Both the position numbers and the translations under genes were made by a program. DNA of 64,000 nt. It comes from Sphingobium sp. TKS (GTDB taxonomy: Bacteria; Pseudomonadota; Alphaproteobacteria; Sphingomonadales; Sphingomonadaceae). The notes beneath the pieces are model-generated. The model did not search any database and was not told where the DNA came from. It saw only the letters and a program-made list of their open reading frames with translations. Below are positions 50,411 through 59,982 of the stretch, in pieces; the first letter of the stretch is position 1, and the number at the start of each line of letters is the position of its first letter. The stretch covers positions 690,001 to 754,000 of the forward strand of contig NZ_CP005084.1 in assembly GCF_001563265.1 (NCBI RefSeq), written 5' to 3'.

Positions 50411-52843
50411 TCAAAAGCGGTAAGAGACCGTTGCCCCCCAAGTGCGCGGCGCCGCAGTAAACCCGATCGCGGTGCCGAACGTGCCATAACCGTTGAAGAT
50501 GGCGTTGTAATATTTCTCCTGAGTCAAATTCCGTCCCCACAAGGTGAACTCCATGCCGCCGTCGAGCTTGAAGCTGATACTGCCGTTCAGCACGCCATAG
50601 GCCTTGAGCCGGCTGAAGCTGTTCTGCGTGTTGATAAAGCTGACAGCCGCCGCGCGCTCTGCGGCGTCGTTGACACCGTCGTTAAGCGCCGGAGCCGTCA
50701 GATCAGCGGTGGCATAATCCTGATAGACGGCTGAGGTATAGGCATAGTCGGCATGCAAGGCGATTTCGCCGCCTCTGACTGGAATGCGCTGTGTGGCGCC
50801 GACGTTCCAGGTCCATCTGGGCGCGCGCGGAACAATTTCACCGCTTCGATCAACCGTGCCCCCCAGCCCCGCCGCGGTGAATGATCCCGCAGCATATTTC
50901 GCCTTCAGCCAGGATATGGCGCCACTGACTTCCATACCCTGCCACGGAATGAGCGTGCCTTCGAACTCGACGCCATAAGCTCTCACATCGCCCGCATTCT
51001 GAACAAACTGCGTCAGATTGCCGCCGACCAGAGCATTGACGATATTCTGCGCACCGTTCCGCCAGATATAGAAGCCTGCCAGGTTGGTCCGCAAATGCCT
51101 GTCGAGAAAGTCGCCCTTGAACCCGATTTCGGCATCCTTGACCTTTTCCGGCGCAAAGGAACTGGCGTCGGGCGGAGTCGGCCGTGAATTAAGCCCGCCA
51201 GCCAATGCGGCACCGCCCGTCTTCGCATAGACGAATTTGCCATTCCCCAGTTCATAGTCGATGCTGACCAGCCATGCGGGATAATCAAATTTGGCGGTCA
51301 CGGGGTCCGTACAATTGGGGCCGGGCGGGACGAGATTGGCGTTGGTGCCCACGGCGCACAGACCCGTCGGCGGAAGCGTGATCAACCTGCCGTTCGACAC
51401 GAACGAACCGGAAAAGCCTGGTATCCCGCCAATATAGCCCATGCGGTTGATAGAGCGTTTGTCCCACGTATAGCGAAATCCGCCCGTCACCCGCAACCGT
51501 TCGGTCAGATTGTAATTGGCCTGAGCGAACAATGCCTTGGACTCTGATTTATAAGTAGCAAGATTGGTGTTGGCGGGCGCAAGGTTGAAACCGAAATCGG
51601 TGTCCTGGAAGACGAGGGACTGCGATTGTTCGTCGCCCGTTTCCTTGAAATAGAATGCACCAAGAATGAATTCCAATTTCCCCAACGTACCCGAGAATTG
51701 AAGTTCCTCACTGCGCTGTTTCTGGGAATAGTCGCTGGCATAGGACGCGATCTTGGCGGGCGTACCGTCCAGATCGGTGCCGTCCCCGGTTTCCGCCTCT
51801 CGATAGGCCGTTATCGATTTTACCTTAAAATCCCCCAGATCATATTCTATCGTCGCACGAAGGCCCCATGTCTTGTTGTAATTGAAGGGCGTATCGATGT
51901 TGGGATTACCCGTGTTGGGGTCATTATAGGTTGTGTAGAAACGACTTTGGGTTTGCAGGAAGCTGGCGAGGTCAAATTGATGGGAATAAAGAGCGAGGCC
52001 CGGACCTGTCGGATTGATACCACGCAGAGCGACATTATTGTAAGTATCCTTGATGTCAGCCCAGTCGGCCGACAGGGAGACCGTCAGCGGGACCGCCGAA
52101 GGTTCCCAGTTCAGCGTGGCGCGGGCCGCGATGTCATGATCGATACGCGCCGCATCGACCCCCCTGATGGGGTTCGGGCCAAAGCCTCTGCCCCGCTCAC
52201 CATAGCGCCCCGCCAGACGTAACGACAATTCGTCGCCGGCGATCGGCAAAGTCAGCGCGGATTCGATCGACCAGCTTTCATAATTGCCGACACGACCGGT
52301 AATATAGCCGCCGAAATGGCCGTCCGGCTGAACGGTCGTCATGTTCAGGGCGCCGCCTGTCGTATTGCGTCCGAACAATGTTCCCTGGGTACCGCGCAGG
52401 ACTTCGACGGACGCCAGGTCGAGAAGACCCAGATTGCCGGCAATGGGTCGTCCATAATAAACGCCGTCGACATAGATGCCGACCGCAGGATCGGAAAATG
52501 AATTGGGACTGTTCTGAGCGTTACCCCGGATGGCGAGATATATGAGGGACGCGTTCCCGGTGCCGCCCGACTGAACAGACAAACCCGGCGCGGCCCGGCC
52601 TACATCCGCCACTTCGACAATCTGGCGTTCAAGCAGGGCGGTCGGATCAAGCGCCGTGACGGCCACGGGAACTGTTTGAAGATTCTCCGAAGTCCGGCGC
52701 GCCGTCACGATGATATCGCGCACCGCGTTATTGTCGCCGCCACTGGAGCTTTGCTCGACCGCTTCTGCCGCCTGGCTTATAGCAACACCGCACGCGCTCC
52801 ACGCGGCGCCGGTCATAAGGATTACCCGGAATATCTTACCCAT
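50411..52843 (-). CDS. TonB-dependent outer-membrane receptor
   Basis: An 810-residue receptor. A signal peptide covers about residues 1-25 (ends ISQAAEA), followed by the plug domain starting with RDIIVTARRTSENLQTVPVAV and GTLFGRNTTGGALN. The C-terminal barrel ends with Phe (VSYRF), as required for outer-membrane insertion. Receptors of this subclass in sphingomonads import sugars, aromatics or terpenoid-like compounds, not only siderophores. Its promoter region is very AT-rich. It is probably an uptake receptor for the pathway substrate, as inference. Confidence 0.9.
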   Translation of the reverse strand: MGKIFRVILMTGAAWSACGVAISQAAEAVEQSSSGGDNNAVRDIIVTARRTSENLQTVPVAVTALDPTALLERQIVEVADVGRAAPGLSVQSGGTGNASLIYLAIRGNAQNSPNSFSDPAVGIYVDGVYYGRPIAGNLGLLDLASVEVLRGTQGTLFGRNTTGGALNMTTVQPDGHFGGYITGRVGNYESWSIESALTLPIAGDELSLRLAGRYGERGRGFGPNPIRGVDAARIDHDIAARATLNWEPSAVPLTVSLSADWADIKDTYNNVALRGINPTGPGLALYSHQFDLASFLQTQSRFYTTYNDPNTGNPNIDTPFNYNKTWGLRATIEYDLGDFKVKSITAYREAETGDGTDLDGTPAKIASYASDYSQKQRSEELQFSGTLGKLEFILGAFYFKETGDEQSQSLVFQDTDFGFNLAPANTNLATYKSESKALFAQANYNLTERLRVTGGFRYTWDKRSINRMGYIGGIPGFSGSFVSNGRLITLPPTGLCAVGTNANLVPPGPNCTDPVTAKFDYPAWLVSIDYELGNGKFVYAKTGGAALAGGLNSRPTPPDASSFAPEKVKDAEIGFKGDFLDRHLRTNLAGFYIWRNGAQNIVNALVGGNLTQFVQNAGDVRAYGVEFEGTLIPWQGMEVSGAISWLKAKYAAGSFTAAGLGGTVDRSGEIVPRAPRWTWNVGATQRIPVRGGEIALHADYAYTSAVYQDYATADLTAPALNDGVNDAAERAAAVSFINTQNSFSRLKAYGVLNGSISFKLDGGMEFTLWGRNLTQEKYYNAIFNGYGTFGTAIGFTAAPRTWGATVSYRF

Positions 52844-53111
52844 TTCATCCCCTCCTGTGGTGACTATATTTAATTTATGACGACCTGTTTCTATTTATTG
52901 ACCGAAATGATATATTTTTATCTTATTATATTTTCAGATAATATTTTATCTTGGCACGATCCGTAGATACTGATTGGGCAAGCATATACTGATTGCCCAG
53001 ACCAGCTACTCCCTGATCGCTCAATCTGCGGGACGAAGCACATATCGTCGGATAGGTACCATCCCTCGGGCTGGCCAGACGCCCATGCGGGCATATTCAA
53101 TACCCACACGC
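52844..53111. promoter_or_regulatory. AT-rich region upstream of the receptor gene
   Basis: The 268-bp gap is very AT-rich around 52860-52960, unlike the rest of the window, and likely carries the receptor promoter. The pair TGGGCAA (52975-52981) / TTGCCCA (52993-52999) could be the terminator of the kinase transcript arriving from the right. No coding sequence is seen. Confidence 0.45.
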
Positions 53112-54506
53112 CTAATCCCGCCGCAGCGGCTCCATGGGCACCAGAACCAGATGATCGGCGGGCGCGCCAGGCCCCGCGATGACCAGACAATGCCGCAGCG
53201 TCCTTCGGTGGAAGAAACGCGTCAGGGCGATATCATCGGCTGGCTTGCTCTTTTCGATGAAGCGCATCAATGCGGCCTCACCCTCGACCGGATCGGCATA
53301 GGCTGTACCGAGCAGCGCCTCGATATCCTTGCCATCCTCGTCCCGCAGCCAGTCCCGATAGCGCAGCTGATCCCGGAGATAGTGCGGTATGGATGCGAGA
53401 ATGTTACGTTGCCAACCCTGTAACGATCCGCTTTCCGGCAGGCGCTCGATTTCCGCCTGCAATTTCTGGAGCGCCAGATCGTTCTGGTCGATGGCGGCGG
53501 GCGGCGGGAGCGCGATGTCATCGAGCGTCATGCCCAATATCTCGGCCAAAGCCTCCATGCAGCGCCGTCCGATCATCGGAACCTGCACCGCCGCCTCGAC
53601 CCAGTCGCCGCCGCGTCCCGTTTCATGAAGCCCGAACAGGGGACCATAAATGGCTTCGGCCAGGAAAGAGACGGTGTGATAAGCGATTGCGTCATAATCG
53701 AGCGGCACGCCGATCGCGCGTTCATAGTGATGGAACAATGCGGCGACGTCGCCCATATTCTCGATCGGATGGCGTCCCCGGAAGCAGGCGAGATCGCGCA
53801 TGGGATCGCCCAGATGACCGATTTCCACATCCAATATGCCGGTGACCTGGGCGCCGTCCGAAAGGAACTGGCCGCAATCGCCCGTGACGAAGGAAATGGA
53901 TTCCCGATGCCGGGGATAATTACGGCGCAGCCAGCCTGCGCAAAATTCCAGCAGCGGATCGGTGATGCCCTGCTCTGCCGTCATGGCATGAAAGCGCTCG
54001 AAATTGTGCAGGGCAATCTCGCGCGGCCCCTGCGGCAAATGGGCTCCCCCTTCGACGAAGGGGCGACTTGGAAGACGATGTATGTCCGCCAATATCTCCA
54101 TATAGCGCAGGGATGCGGCCCACCGATCGTCGGTCATGACCGATGCGCTTTCGATCGCCTGCTGAACCAGGCCGGGGTCCCGCCCACCTTCTATCCATTC
54201 CATCACGATGGTGTTGGGCTGGTCGCACATGCCCAATATGGCGGGAATGGGGACGCCATTTTCATGCAGCGCCCGCTGCATGCGCATTTCATAATCGAGC
54301 GGATAGGGATGGGTCGGCCAGGTACGGTCGCCCTTGAGCAGAAAGTCGCGCTTCACACCATTCTGCTGCACGCTGGCGCGCCAGACCGGACGCCAGCGCC
54401 GTTGCTTTTCCAGCATGACCTCAGAACAGCCCAGCACATCCTCAAGCCATCGGCTGAGCTGTTCGCGGCTTTCGGCCTGATCCTGATCGGCTTCGGTCTG
54501 CGCCAT
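53112..54506 (-). CDS. APH-family phosphotransferase homologue with degenerate catalytic loop (second copy)
   Basis: A 464-residue kinase-fold protein. The catalytic loop reads T208-G-D210-CGQFL, with the Asp kept and the Asn position Leu, like the protein at 30651-32024. The Mg-binding motif reads LDVEIG. Both share the long C-terminal tail of ~190 residues and blocks such as GWLRRN(V)PRHR. The ATG at 54506 has a strong GGGGAGG box. It lies 120 bp downstream of the second TonB-dependent receptor, with a hairpin in the gap. A pathway kinase or substrate-binding protein. Confidence 0.73.
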   Translation of the reverse strand: MAQTEADQDQAESREQLSRWLEDVLGCSEVMLEKQRRWRPVWRASVQQNGVKRDFLLKGDRTWPTHPYPLDYEMRMQRALHENGVPIPAILGMCDQPNTIVMEWIEGGRDPGLVQQAIESASVMTDDRWAASLRYMEILADIHRLPSRPFVEGGAHLPQGPREIALHNFERFHAMTAEQGITDPLLEFCAGWLRRNYPRHRESISFVTGDCGQFLSDGAQVTGILDVEIGHLGDPMRDLACFRGRHPIENMGDVAALFHHYERAIGVPLDYDAIAYHTVSFLAEAIYGPLFGLHETGRGGDWVEAAVQVPMIGRRCMEALAEILGMTLDDIALPPPAAIDQNDLALQKLQAEIERLPESGSLQGWQRNILASIPHYLRDQLRYRDWLRDEDGKDIEALLGTAYADPVEGEAALMRFIEKSKPADDIALTRFFHRRTLRHCLVIAGPGAPADHLVLVPMEPLRRD

Positions 54507-54597
54507 CGACGGTCCTCCCCATAATCCTGCCCTGTCCATTATGGCCGGTGCGTCATCCGCCTTCGTTGGGCCGCGCTGGCCTTTGCGGACAGGACGA

Positions 54598-54632
54598 GAC
54601 TGACGCACCGTCCTCAACTCTTGCGGTCAGTC
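54598..54632 (-). terminator. Hairpin at the end of the second receptor gene
   Basis: GACTGAC (54598-54604) and GTCAGTC (54626-54632) with adjacent GC pairs form a stem that includes the receptor stop codon. It probably ends or attenuates the receptor transcript before the kinase gene. Confidence 0.45.
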
Positions 54633-57002
54633 GCCGAACCGATAGCGAACCTCCACGCCATAGGTGCGCGGGGCTCCATAAAACCCGCTGAATATGCCAA
54701 GCGCCGCTGATCCGACATTGCTCGAAGCCAGATATTTCTTGTCGAACAGGTTGCGCACGAAAAAGCTGATGTCGGCATTGCTGCCGCCCACGCCGTTCAG
54801 GTCCAGCCGTCCGTTGACCAGATCATAGGCGGGCAGAACCTGATCGGAGGAGCGGACTTTACTCGAATGGTAATAGTCCATGCTGACCACCGTTTCCGCA
54901 AGCGAGCGCGGTACGGGCAGCGTCCAGCGCAGCCCGGCGGTCACCGTCGTCTTCGCGACCAGATTGAACGGCACCTTGAGCGCTGCGAGATAGGATTGCA
55001 GTGCGGCAGGCACCGTCAGCGACCGCGACTTGAGGTCGAGGAAGGTCGCCCCCGCGTCGAATGACAATGTCGACGTCGGCTGAATCCGGGTCGAAAGGTC
55101 AATGCCCGCGACACGGGTTTTGCCGGCATTGACGAGCAGCGTCCCGCCGCTCGGATCGTTGCTGGCGTCGCAATCGCCGTCCGGTGATTTTGGCGGGTTC
55201 GTGCCACCGGCGGCCGTCGTGCTGCAACTTGCCTGCGTATTGAGGCCGGAAATCGGCACCTGCACATTATTATACCAGCCGACAAAAGGCGACGCGTTGA
55301 ACTGGAGCTTGACGTCGCCCATGGTGAAGTCGGAGCGGATACCGACCTCCACATCCGTCACCTTTTCCGGTGCGAAGGACTGGAACGGCGCCAGCCTGCC
55401 GGCCAGCGTGGGACTGTTGATTCCGCCCGCGCGATAGCCCCGGCGGGTGACCGCATAGAGGAAGATCGCATCCGACGCCTTCCAGTCGACGCCCAGCTGC
55501 CAGGTCAGCGCCTTGGACGAGGTTTTGTTGACGCTCGAATTGCGGATAGTTGCCGCCCCGTCCGCGCATTCTTCGGGCGAAACGACGGGCTGGTTATTAA
55601 GGCCGCCGCCGACGCAGGCCTCGATCTTGTCCCAGGTGTGGCGCACGCCCAGATTGACGTGCAGCCCGTCCGCGATCTCATAATTGACATTGCCGAACAG
55701 CGCCCGGCTCTTTTCGCTGTAGAAACTGTAGTTGAAGCGCGCATCGGTAATACCGGGCAGGATGAAGACGGGAATATAGGTGCCCGACGGCCCGAGCGGC
55801 TTGCTGTCAAGGTAGAAGGCGCCGACCAGCCAGTCGAGGCGATTGCCGAGTGCCGATCCCTTCACCTGCACTTCGTCGCTGAGCTGCCGAACATCGGATG
55901 TCTGACGGCCGCCGACGATTGTCACCGGAAGCCCGGCGGGGATCGCGCCGCTGCCGTCGGCGATCAATGTCGGCAATCCGTCGACACTGGAATAATAGTC
56001 GATCTTGGTGCGCCGATAGCCGAAGATATTGAGGAAAGTGATGTCGTCGGACAGATCGAATTCAGTCCGATTGGTAATACCAAAACGCTTGACCCTTTCG
56101 AACGCATCGACGTCCGAATTGATCACGCGCGGACCGCGTGCGCGCTGCAACGCCAACTGGACCAGCGCTGCATTGGCCGTGCCCGTCGCCGTCAGCCCGT
56201 TGGGACCGGGCAGCACATCGGTCAGCACGGACGCGCCGCCGACCGCTTCATTGTGATAATAGTCGACAATGACCGTGTTGCGGAACGCGGCGCTCGGCTC
56301 GAACAGGATCGATCCGCGGATCGCACGCGAGTTGAGATCGTCGGGGTCGCCGCCGATACCGATATTCCTGGTCCAGCCGTCGCGTTTCTGGATCTGACCG
56401 GCGATGCGGATGGCCAGCGTATCCGATGTCAGGGGTATATTGAGTGCGGCTTCCAGCAGCCGGGCGTCGTAATTGCCGTAGGACGCCTTGGCATATCCCC
56501 CCAGCTTATAGTCCGGCGCGGTCGGATAATAGAGGATCGCGCCGCCGGTCGTGTTGCGGCCAAACAATGTCCCCTGCGGCCCCTTGAGCACCTGAACCGA
56601 GGACAGGTCGTAGGTCGGGATGCTGGAACCTGTGGTGGGGGAAGGCACTTCGGCGAAATAGCTGATGACGCCCGGCGCGCTGTTGCCGGCCAGCGCCTTG
56701 GACTGACCCCGGATGGAGAAATTGGTGTTTTCGCGCCCGCCCGACCCGGCCAGGAAAACGCCCGGCGTCTTGATCAGCAGATCCTGCGTATCGCGGATAT
56801 TGGCCTGCCGCAGCGAATCCGCCCCGAAAGCCACGACGGAAACCGGCGTCTCCTGAATATTCTCGGCGGTGCGGCGCGCGGTCACCACGATGTCGCTGGT
56901 AGCGCCCTCCTGCGGCGCAGCGGTGGACGACTGCGCCAATGCCGTCTGCGACGTCGTCAGCAACAGGCCCAATGGCAGTATGAAACCCCGTATTCCCTTC
57001 AT
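54627..57002 (-). CDS. TonB-dependent outer-membrane receptor
   Basis: A 791-residue receptor with a signal peptide (residues ~1-24, ending TALAQ), a plug starting SDIVVTARRTAENIQETPVSV and GTLFGRNTTGGAIL, and a 22-strand barrel. The terminal sequence is VRYRFGD, so the usual final aromatic is two residues from the end. A GGGAGAAGAAGA leader precedes the ATG. Plug and barrel are related to, but clearly different from, the receptor at 50411. It is divergent from the lactonase/GMC/aldehyde dehydrogenase operon. Confidence 0.9.
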   Translation of the reverse strand: MKGIRGFILPLGLLLTTSQTALAQSSTAAPQEGATSDIVVTARRTAENIQETPVSVVAFGADSLRQANIRDTQDLLIKTPGVFLAGSGGRENTNFSIRGQSKALAGNSAPGVISYFAEVPSPTTGSSIPTYDLSSVQVLKGPQGTLFGRNTTGGAILYYPTAPDYKLGGYAKASYGNYDARLLEAALNIPLTSDTLAIRIAGQIQKRDGWTRNIGIGGDPDDLNSRAIRGSILFEPSAAFRNTVIVDYYHNEAVGGASVLTDVLPGPNGLTATGTANAALVQLALQRARGPRVINSDVDAFERVKRFGITNRTEFDLSDDITFLNIFGYRRTKIDYYSSVDGLPTLIADGSGAIPAGLPVTIVGGRQTSDVRQLSDEVQVKGSALGNRLDWLVGAFYLDSKPLGPSGTYIPVFILPGITDARFNYSFYSEKSRALFGNVNYEIADGLHVNLGVRHTWDKIEACVGGGLNNQPVVSPEECADGAATIRNSSVNKTSSKALTWQLGVDWKASDAIFLYAVTRRGYRAGGINSPTLAGRLAPFQSFAPEKVTDVEVGIRSDFTMGDVKLQFNASPFVGWYNNVQVPISGLNTQASCSTTAAGGTNPPKSPDGDCDASNDPSGGTLLVNAGKTRVAGIDLSTRIQPTSTLSFDAGATFLDLKSRSLTVPAALQSYLAALKVPFNLVAKTTVTAGLRWTLPVPRSLAETVVSMDYYHSSKVRSSDQVLPAYDLVNGRLDLNGVGGSNADISFFVRNLFDKKYLASSNVGSAALGIFSGFYGAPRTYGVEVRYRFGD

Positions 57003-57352
57003 TCTTCTTCTCCCTGATGGTCAAAGGATGACCGTTCTGATTGAGAGCCGGTCTGTTGCCGGCCTTCCGCCTCTGTAGGTTGGCAGCATGGTCGTTGCCG
57101 CCTGCCGCCGGTCAGTTCCCGTCGCCGACCGCACTTTCCGGATTGTCGCCTATGCAAATCTGCCTGCGAGCCACGTCGCTATCCTCTCGGCATTTTCCCC
57201 ATGGATCGGGTGTGCGGCGGATATGACGCCAATTCGCGCCTTCAATTACCTGTCGAAAGGTGGGTCCGATGTCCGATCATGCCGATATCCACCAGATTTG
57301 AGGGCGGCGCACGGTCCGCAGATGCCGTCGGCCCCTAATGGGAAAGGACGAG
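57003..57352. other. 350-bp divergent intergenic region
   Basis: The region between the second receptor (-) and the lactonase-like gene (+) must hold both promoters. I see no clear -35/-10 pair, long palindrome or coding frame; the short frames across it lack protein-like composition. Confidence 0.5.
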
Positions 57353-58264
57353 ATGACCTGTTTTGCAAGCGGACTGCTGATGCCAGAGGGACCGATCGCG
57401 CAGCCCGATGGTAGCCTCATATTGGTGGAGGTGCTCGGCGGCCGCCTGTCCCGCCTTGGCCCGGACGGCGCGCGCACCACTATGGCCGATCTGGGCGGCG
57501 GTCCCAATGGCGCGGCGATCGGTCCTGACGGGCGCATCTATGTCTGCAACAATGGTGGCTTCGGCAAAATGACCCTGCCAGATGGCGGGCTTCTGCCGAT
57601 CGAGGCGCCTCTCGATACGCCGCCCGGCATGATCCAGGTCGTCGATCCGGCCAGCGGCGCCTTCGAAACCTTATACGCATCCACCGAAGCAACGCCCTTC
57701 TGGGGACCGAATGATCTTGTCTTCGATGCAGAGGGGGGCTTCTGGTTCACCGATTTCGGTAGGGATCGCGGCGCGGCGCGAATGCGGGGCGGGCTTTATT
57801 ATGCCAGGGCGGACGGGTCGGAGATTCGGCTGGCCGCCGGACCATTGGACGGGGCGAATGGCGTCGGCCTCTCGCCCGATGGACGCACTCTCTACGTCGC
57901 CCTCACCTATGAGGCGCATCTGCTGCGCTATCGGTTGTCGGCGCCCGGCGTGATCGATAAATCGGCGTCGCCCTCCCCGGACGGGCACAGCATCGTCGGC
58001 CGGGCCGGCCCCGGTCAATATCTCGACAGTCTGGCCGTGGACAGCGCCGGACGCATCTGCTGCGCCTCGCCCGGCGAGGGCGCGATACTGATCTTCCCGC
58101 CGGAAGGCGGAACGCCCGAGCAGATCGAAACGGGCGACTTTCTGACGACCAATATCTGCTTTGGCGGCGCGGACGGGCGCGTGGCCTTCGTCACGCTGGG
58201 CAGTTCCGGCAAGGTCATATGTTTCGACTGGGACGTGCCCGGCCTGCCCCTGGCATTCGGCTGA
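57353..58264 (+). CDS. SMP-30/gluconolactonase-family protein
   Basis: A 303-residue six-bladed beta-propeller of the SMP-30/gluconolactonase family, with MPEGPIAQPDGSLILVE, GGGPNGAAIGPDGRIYVCNNGG, GPNDLVFDAEGGFWFTDFG and GANGVGLSPDGRTLYVA. The Glu, Asn and Asp positions of the divalent metal site are present. It would hydrolyse a lactone, perhaps one made by a dehydrogenase or Baeyer-Villiger step. The ATG at 57353 with AAAGGACGAG is preferred over one five codons upstream. First gene of the 57353-61469 operon. Confidence 0.84.
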   Translation: MTCFASGLLMPEGPIAQPDGSLILVEVLGGRLSRLGPDGARTTMADLGGGPNGAAIGPDGRIYVCNNGGFGKMTLPDGGLLPIEAPLDTPPGMIQVVDPASGAFETLYASTEATPFWGPNDLVFDAEGGFWFTDFGRDRGAARMRGGLYYARADGSEIRLAAGPLDGANGVGLSPDGRTLYVALTYEAHLLRYRLSAPGVIDKSASPSPDGHSIVGRAGPGQYLDSLAVDSAGRICCASPGEGAILIFPPEGGTPEQIETGDFLTTNICFGGADGRVAFVTLGSSGKVICFDWDVPGLPLAFG

Positions 58265-58359
58265 CCTGCTCAGGTCGAACAGCGCCGCCCTGCCGTCTGG
58301 CAGGTCAGCCAGGGCCCGCATTGCTGTTTCATCGCGACATGCCTGAGAAAAGAGCGAAC

Positions 58360-59982
58360 ATGCCGGCTGATTGCTATGACTATATCATCGTGGGAGCGGG
58401 TTCTTCCGGCTGCGTGCTGGCCAATCGTCTGTCGGCCGACCCGACCGTCAGGGTTCTGCTGGTGGAGGCGGGACCGGACGACAGCAGCCCGTTGATCGCC
58501 ATGCCCCGCGGCATCGGCAAGCTGCTGGCGCCGGGCAATCCCCATGTCTGGGATTACGCCGTTTCGCCCGGCGGGAACGCACCCCAGGAAATATGGCTGA
58601 AGGGCCGCGCGGTGGGCGGGTCCAGTTCGATTAACGGCATGGTCTATGTGCGGGGCGCTCCGGCCGATTACGACGGCTGGGAAGCGGCAGGCTGCACCGG
58701 CTGGGGCTGGCAGAGGATGGGCCAGCATTTCGTGACGCTGGAGGACCATGTGCTGGGCGCCAAGGCGTGGCGCGGCGCCGGCGGCCCGCTCAAGATCAGC
58801 GTCCACCCTTCCGGCGACCCGCTTTGCGAAGCGTTCCTGACCGCCGCCGAGCAGGCCGGGACGCAACGGGTGGATGACATGAACGACATGCCGGCCGTGT
58901 CCGAGGGCGGCATGGCCTATCAGCCGACATCTACCTATCGCGGCAAGCGCTTCTTCGCTTCCCGCGCCTTTCTCAAGCCCGTGCGAGGCCGGCCGAATCT
59001 GGACGTCGTGCCGCGTACCGACGTCCTGCGCATCCTGTTCGACGGGCAGCGGGCGAGCGGCATCCTGCTGCGCAACAAGGATGGCGTGCATGAGGTCGCG
59101 GCACGGCAGGAGATCATCCTCTCCGCAGGCGCGGTGCAGAGCCCCAAGCTGCTGCAATTGTCGGGCATCGGTCCCCGCGCCCTGCTTGAATCGCTCGGCA
59201 TCCCGATCGTCGTCGATGCGCCCGGCGTCGGCGCCAACCTTCGCGAACATCGCTATCTGGGCTTTACCTACAGGGTTCGGAGGAACAGCCTGAACCAGAA
59301 ACTGTCCGGCCTGGGCCTCATCATGTCGGCTTTGCGCTATGCTTTCGGATCGAAAGGTCCGCTGACCCATGCGGCGCATGAGGTGGGCGGCTTCGTCAAG
59401 ACCGATGCCACGCTCGACCGGCCCGACGCGCAGGTCGGCCTGGGCCTCTATTCCTTTCACACGGACGACAAGGGGGCGGTGGCGCTCGACCCCTATCCCG
59501 GCATGACCGTCATCGCCTATTATATGCGGCCCGACAGCCAGGGCCATGTCAGGATAAGCTCGGCCGATCCGGATGTCCCGCCGGTCATCGACGCCAATCA
59601 TCTGGCCACCGATGCCGACCGGAGCCATTTCGTCGCCCTGTTTCGCTGGCTCCGCTGCCTTGCGCAACAACCCGCGCTGAAAGACTGGATCGTCGAGGAA
59701 ACAGGAAAGACCGTCGGTATAGAGGCGGACGAGAACATTCTTGCCAACGCCATGGCGCTTGGCGGCACATCCTTCCACATTTGCGGGACGTGCCGCATGG
59801 GCGCGGATGAAGCCTCCGTCGTCGACCCGCAACTTCGCGTGCGCGGCGTCACCGGCCTGCGCGTGGTCGATACCTCCATCATGCCGACCATCGTGTCGGG
59901 CAATACCAATGCGCCGGCCATGGCCATCGCGCTCAACGCCGCGGACATGATCCTGCGGCCCAGTCAGGACCCTGCCCTATGA
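58360..59982 (+). CDS. GMC-family oxidoreductase (alcohol/choline dehydrogenase-like)
   Basis: A 540-residue flavoenzyme of the glucose-methanol-choline family. It has the FAD loop YIIVGAGSSGCVLANRLS near residues 6-23, GRAVGGSSSINGMVYVRG, and C-terminal FHICGTCRMG with the catalytic His plus VSGNTNAPAMAIALNAAD. It oxidises a primary alcohol to an aldehyde. The stop overlaps the ATG of the aldehyde dehydrogenase (ATGA), so alcohol-to-acid oxidation in two coupled steps is likely. ATG 58360 is chosen over 58339 by match to family starts. Confidence 0.88.
   Translation: MPADCYDYIIVGAGSSGCVLANRLSADPTVRVLLVEAGPDDSSPLIAMPRGIGKLLAPGNPHVWDYAVSPGGNAPQEIWLKGRAVGGSSSINGMVYVRGAPADYDGWEAAGCTGWGWQRMGQHFVTLEDHVLGAKAWRGAGGPLKISVHPSGDPLCEAFLTAAEQAGTQRVDDMNDMPAVSEGGMAYQPTSTYRGKRFFASRAFLKPVRGRPNLDVVPRTDVLRILFDGQRASGILLRNKDGVHEVAARQEIILSAGAVQSPKLLQLSGIGPRALLESLGIPIVVDAPGVGANLREHRYLGFTYRVRRNSLNQKLSGLGLIMSALRYAFGSKGPLTHAAHEVGGFVKTDATLDRPDAQVGLGLYSFHTDDKGAVALDPYPGMTVIAYYMRPDSQGHVRISSADPDVPPVIDANHLATDADRSHFVALFRWLRCLAQQPALKDWIVEETGKTVGIEADENILANAMALGGTSFHICGTCRMGADEASVVDPQLRVRGVTGLRVVDTSIMPTIVSGNTNAPAMAIALNAADMILRPSQDPAL

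Noticed and set aside
57041..57414. Small open frames in the receptor/lactonase gap
   Set aside because: They lack ribosome sites and protein-like composition, and one runs into the lactonase gene out of frame.
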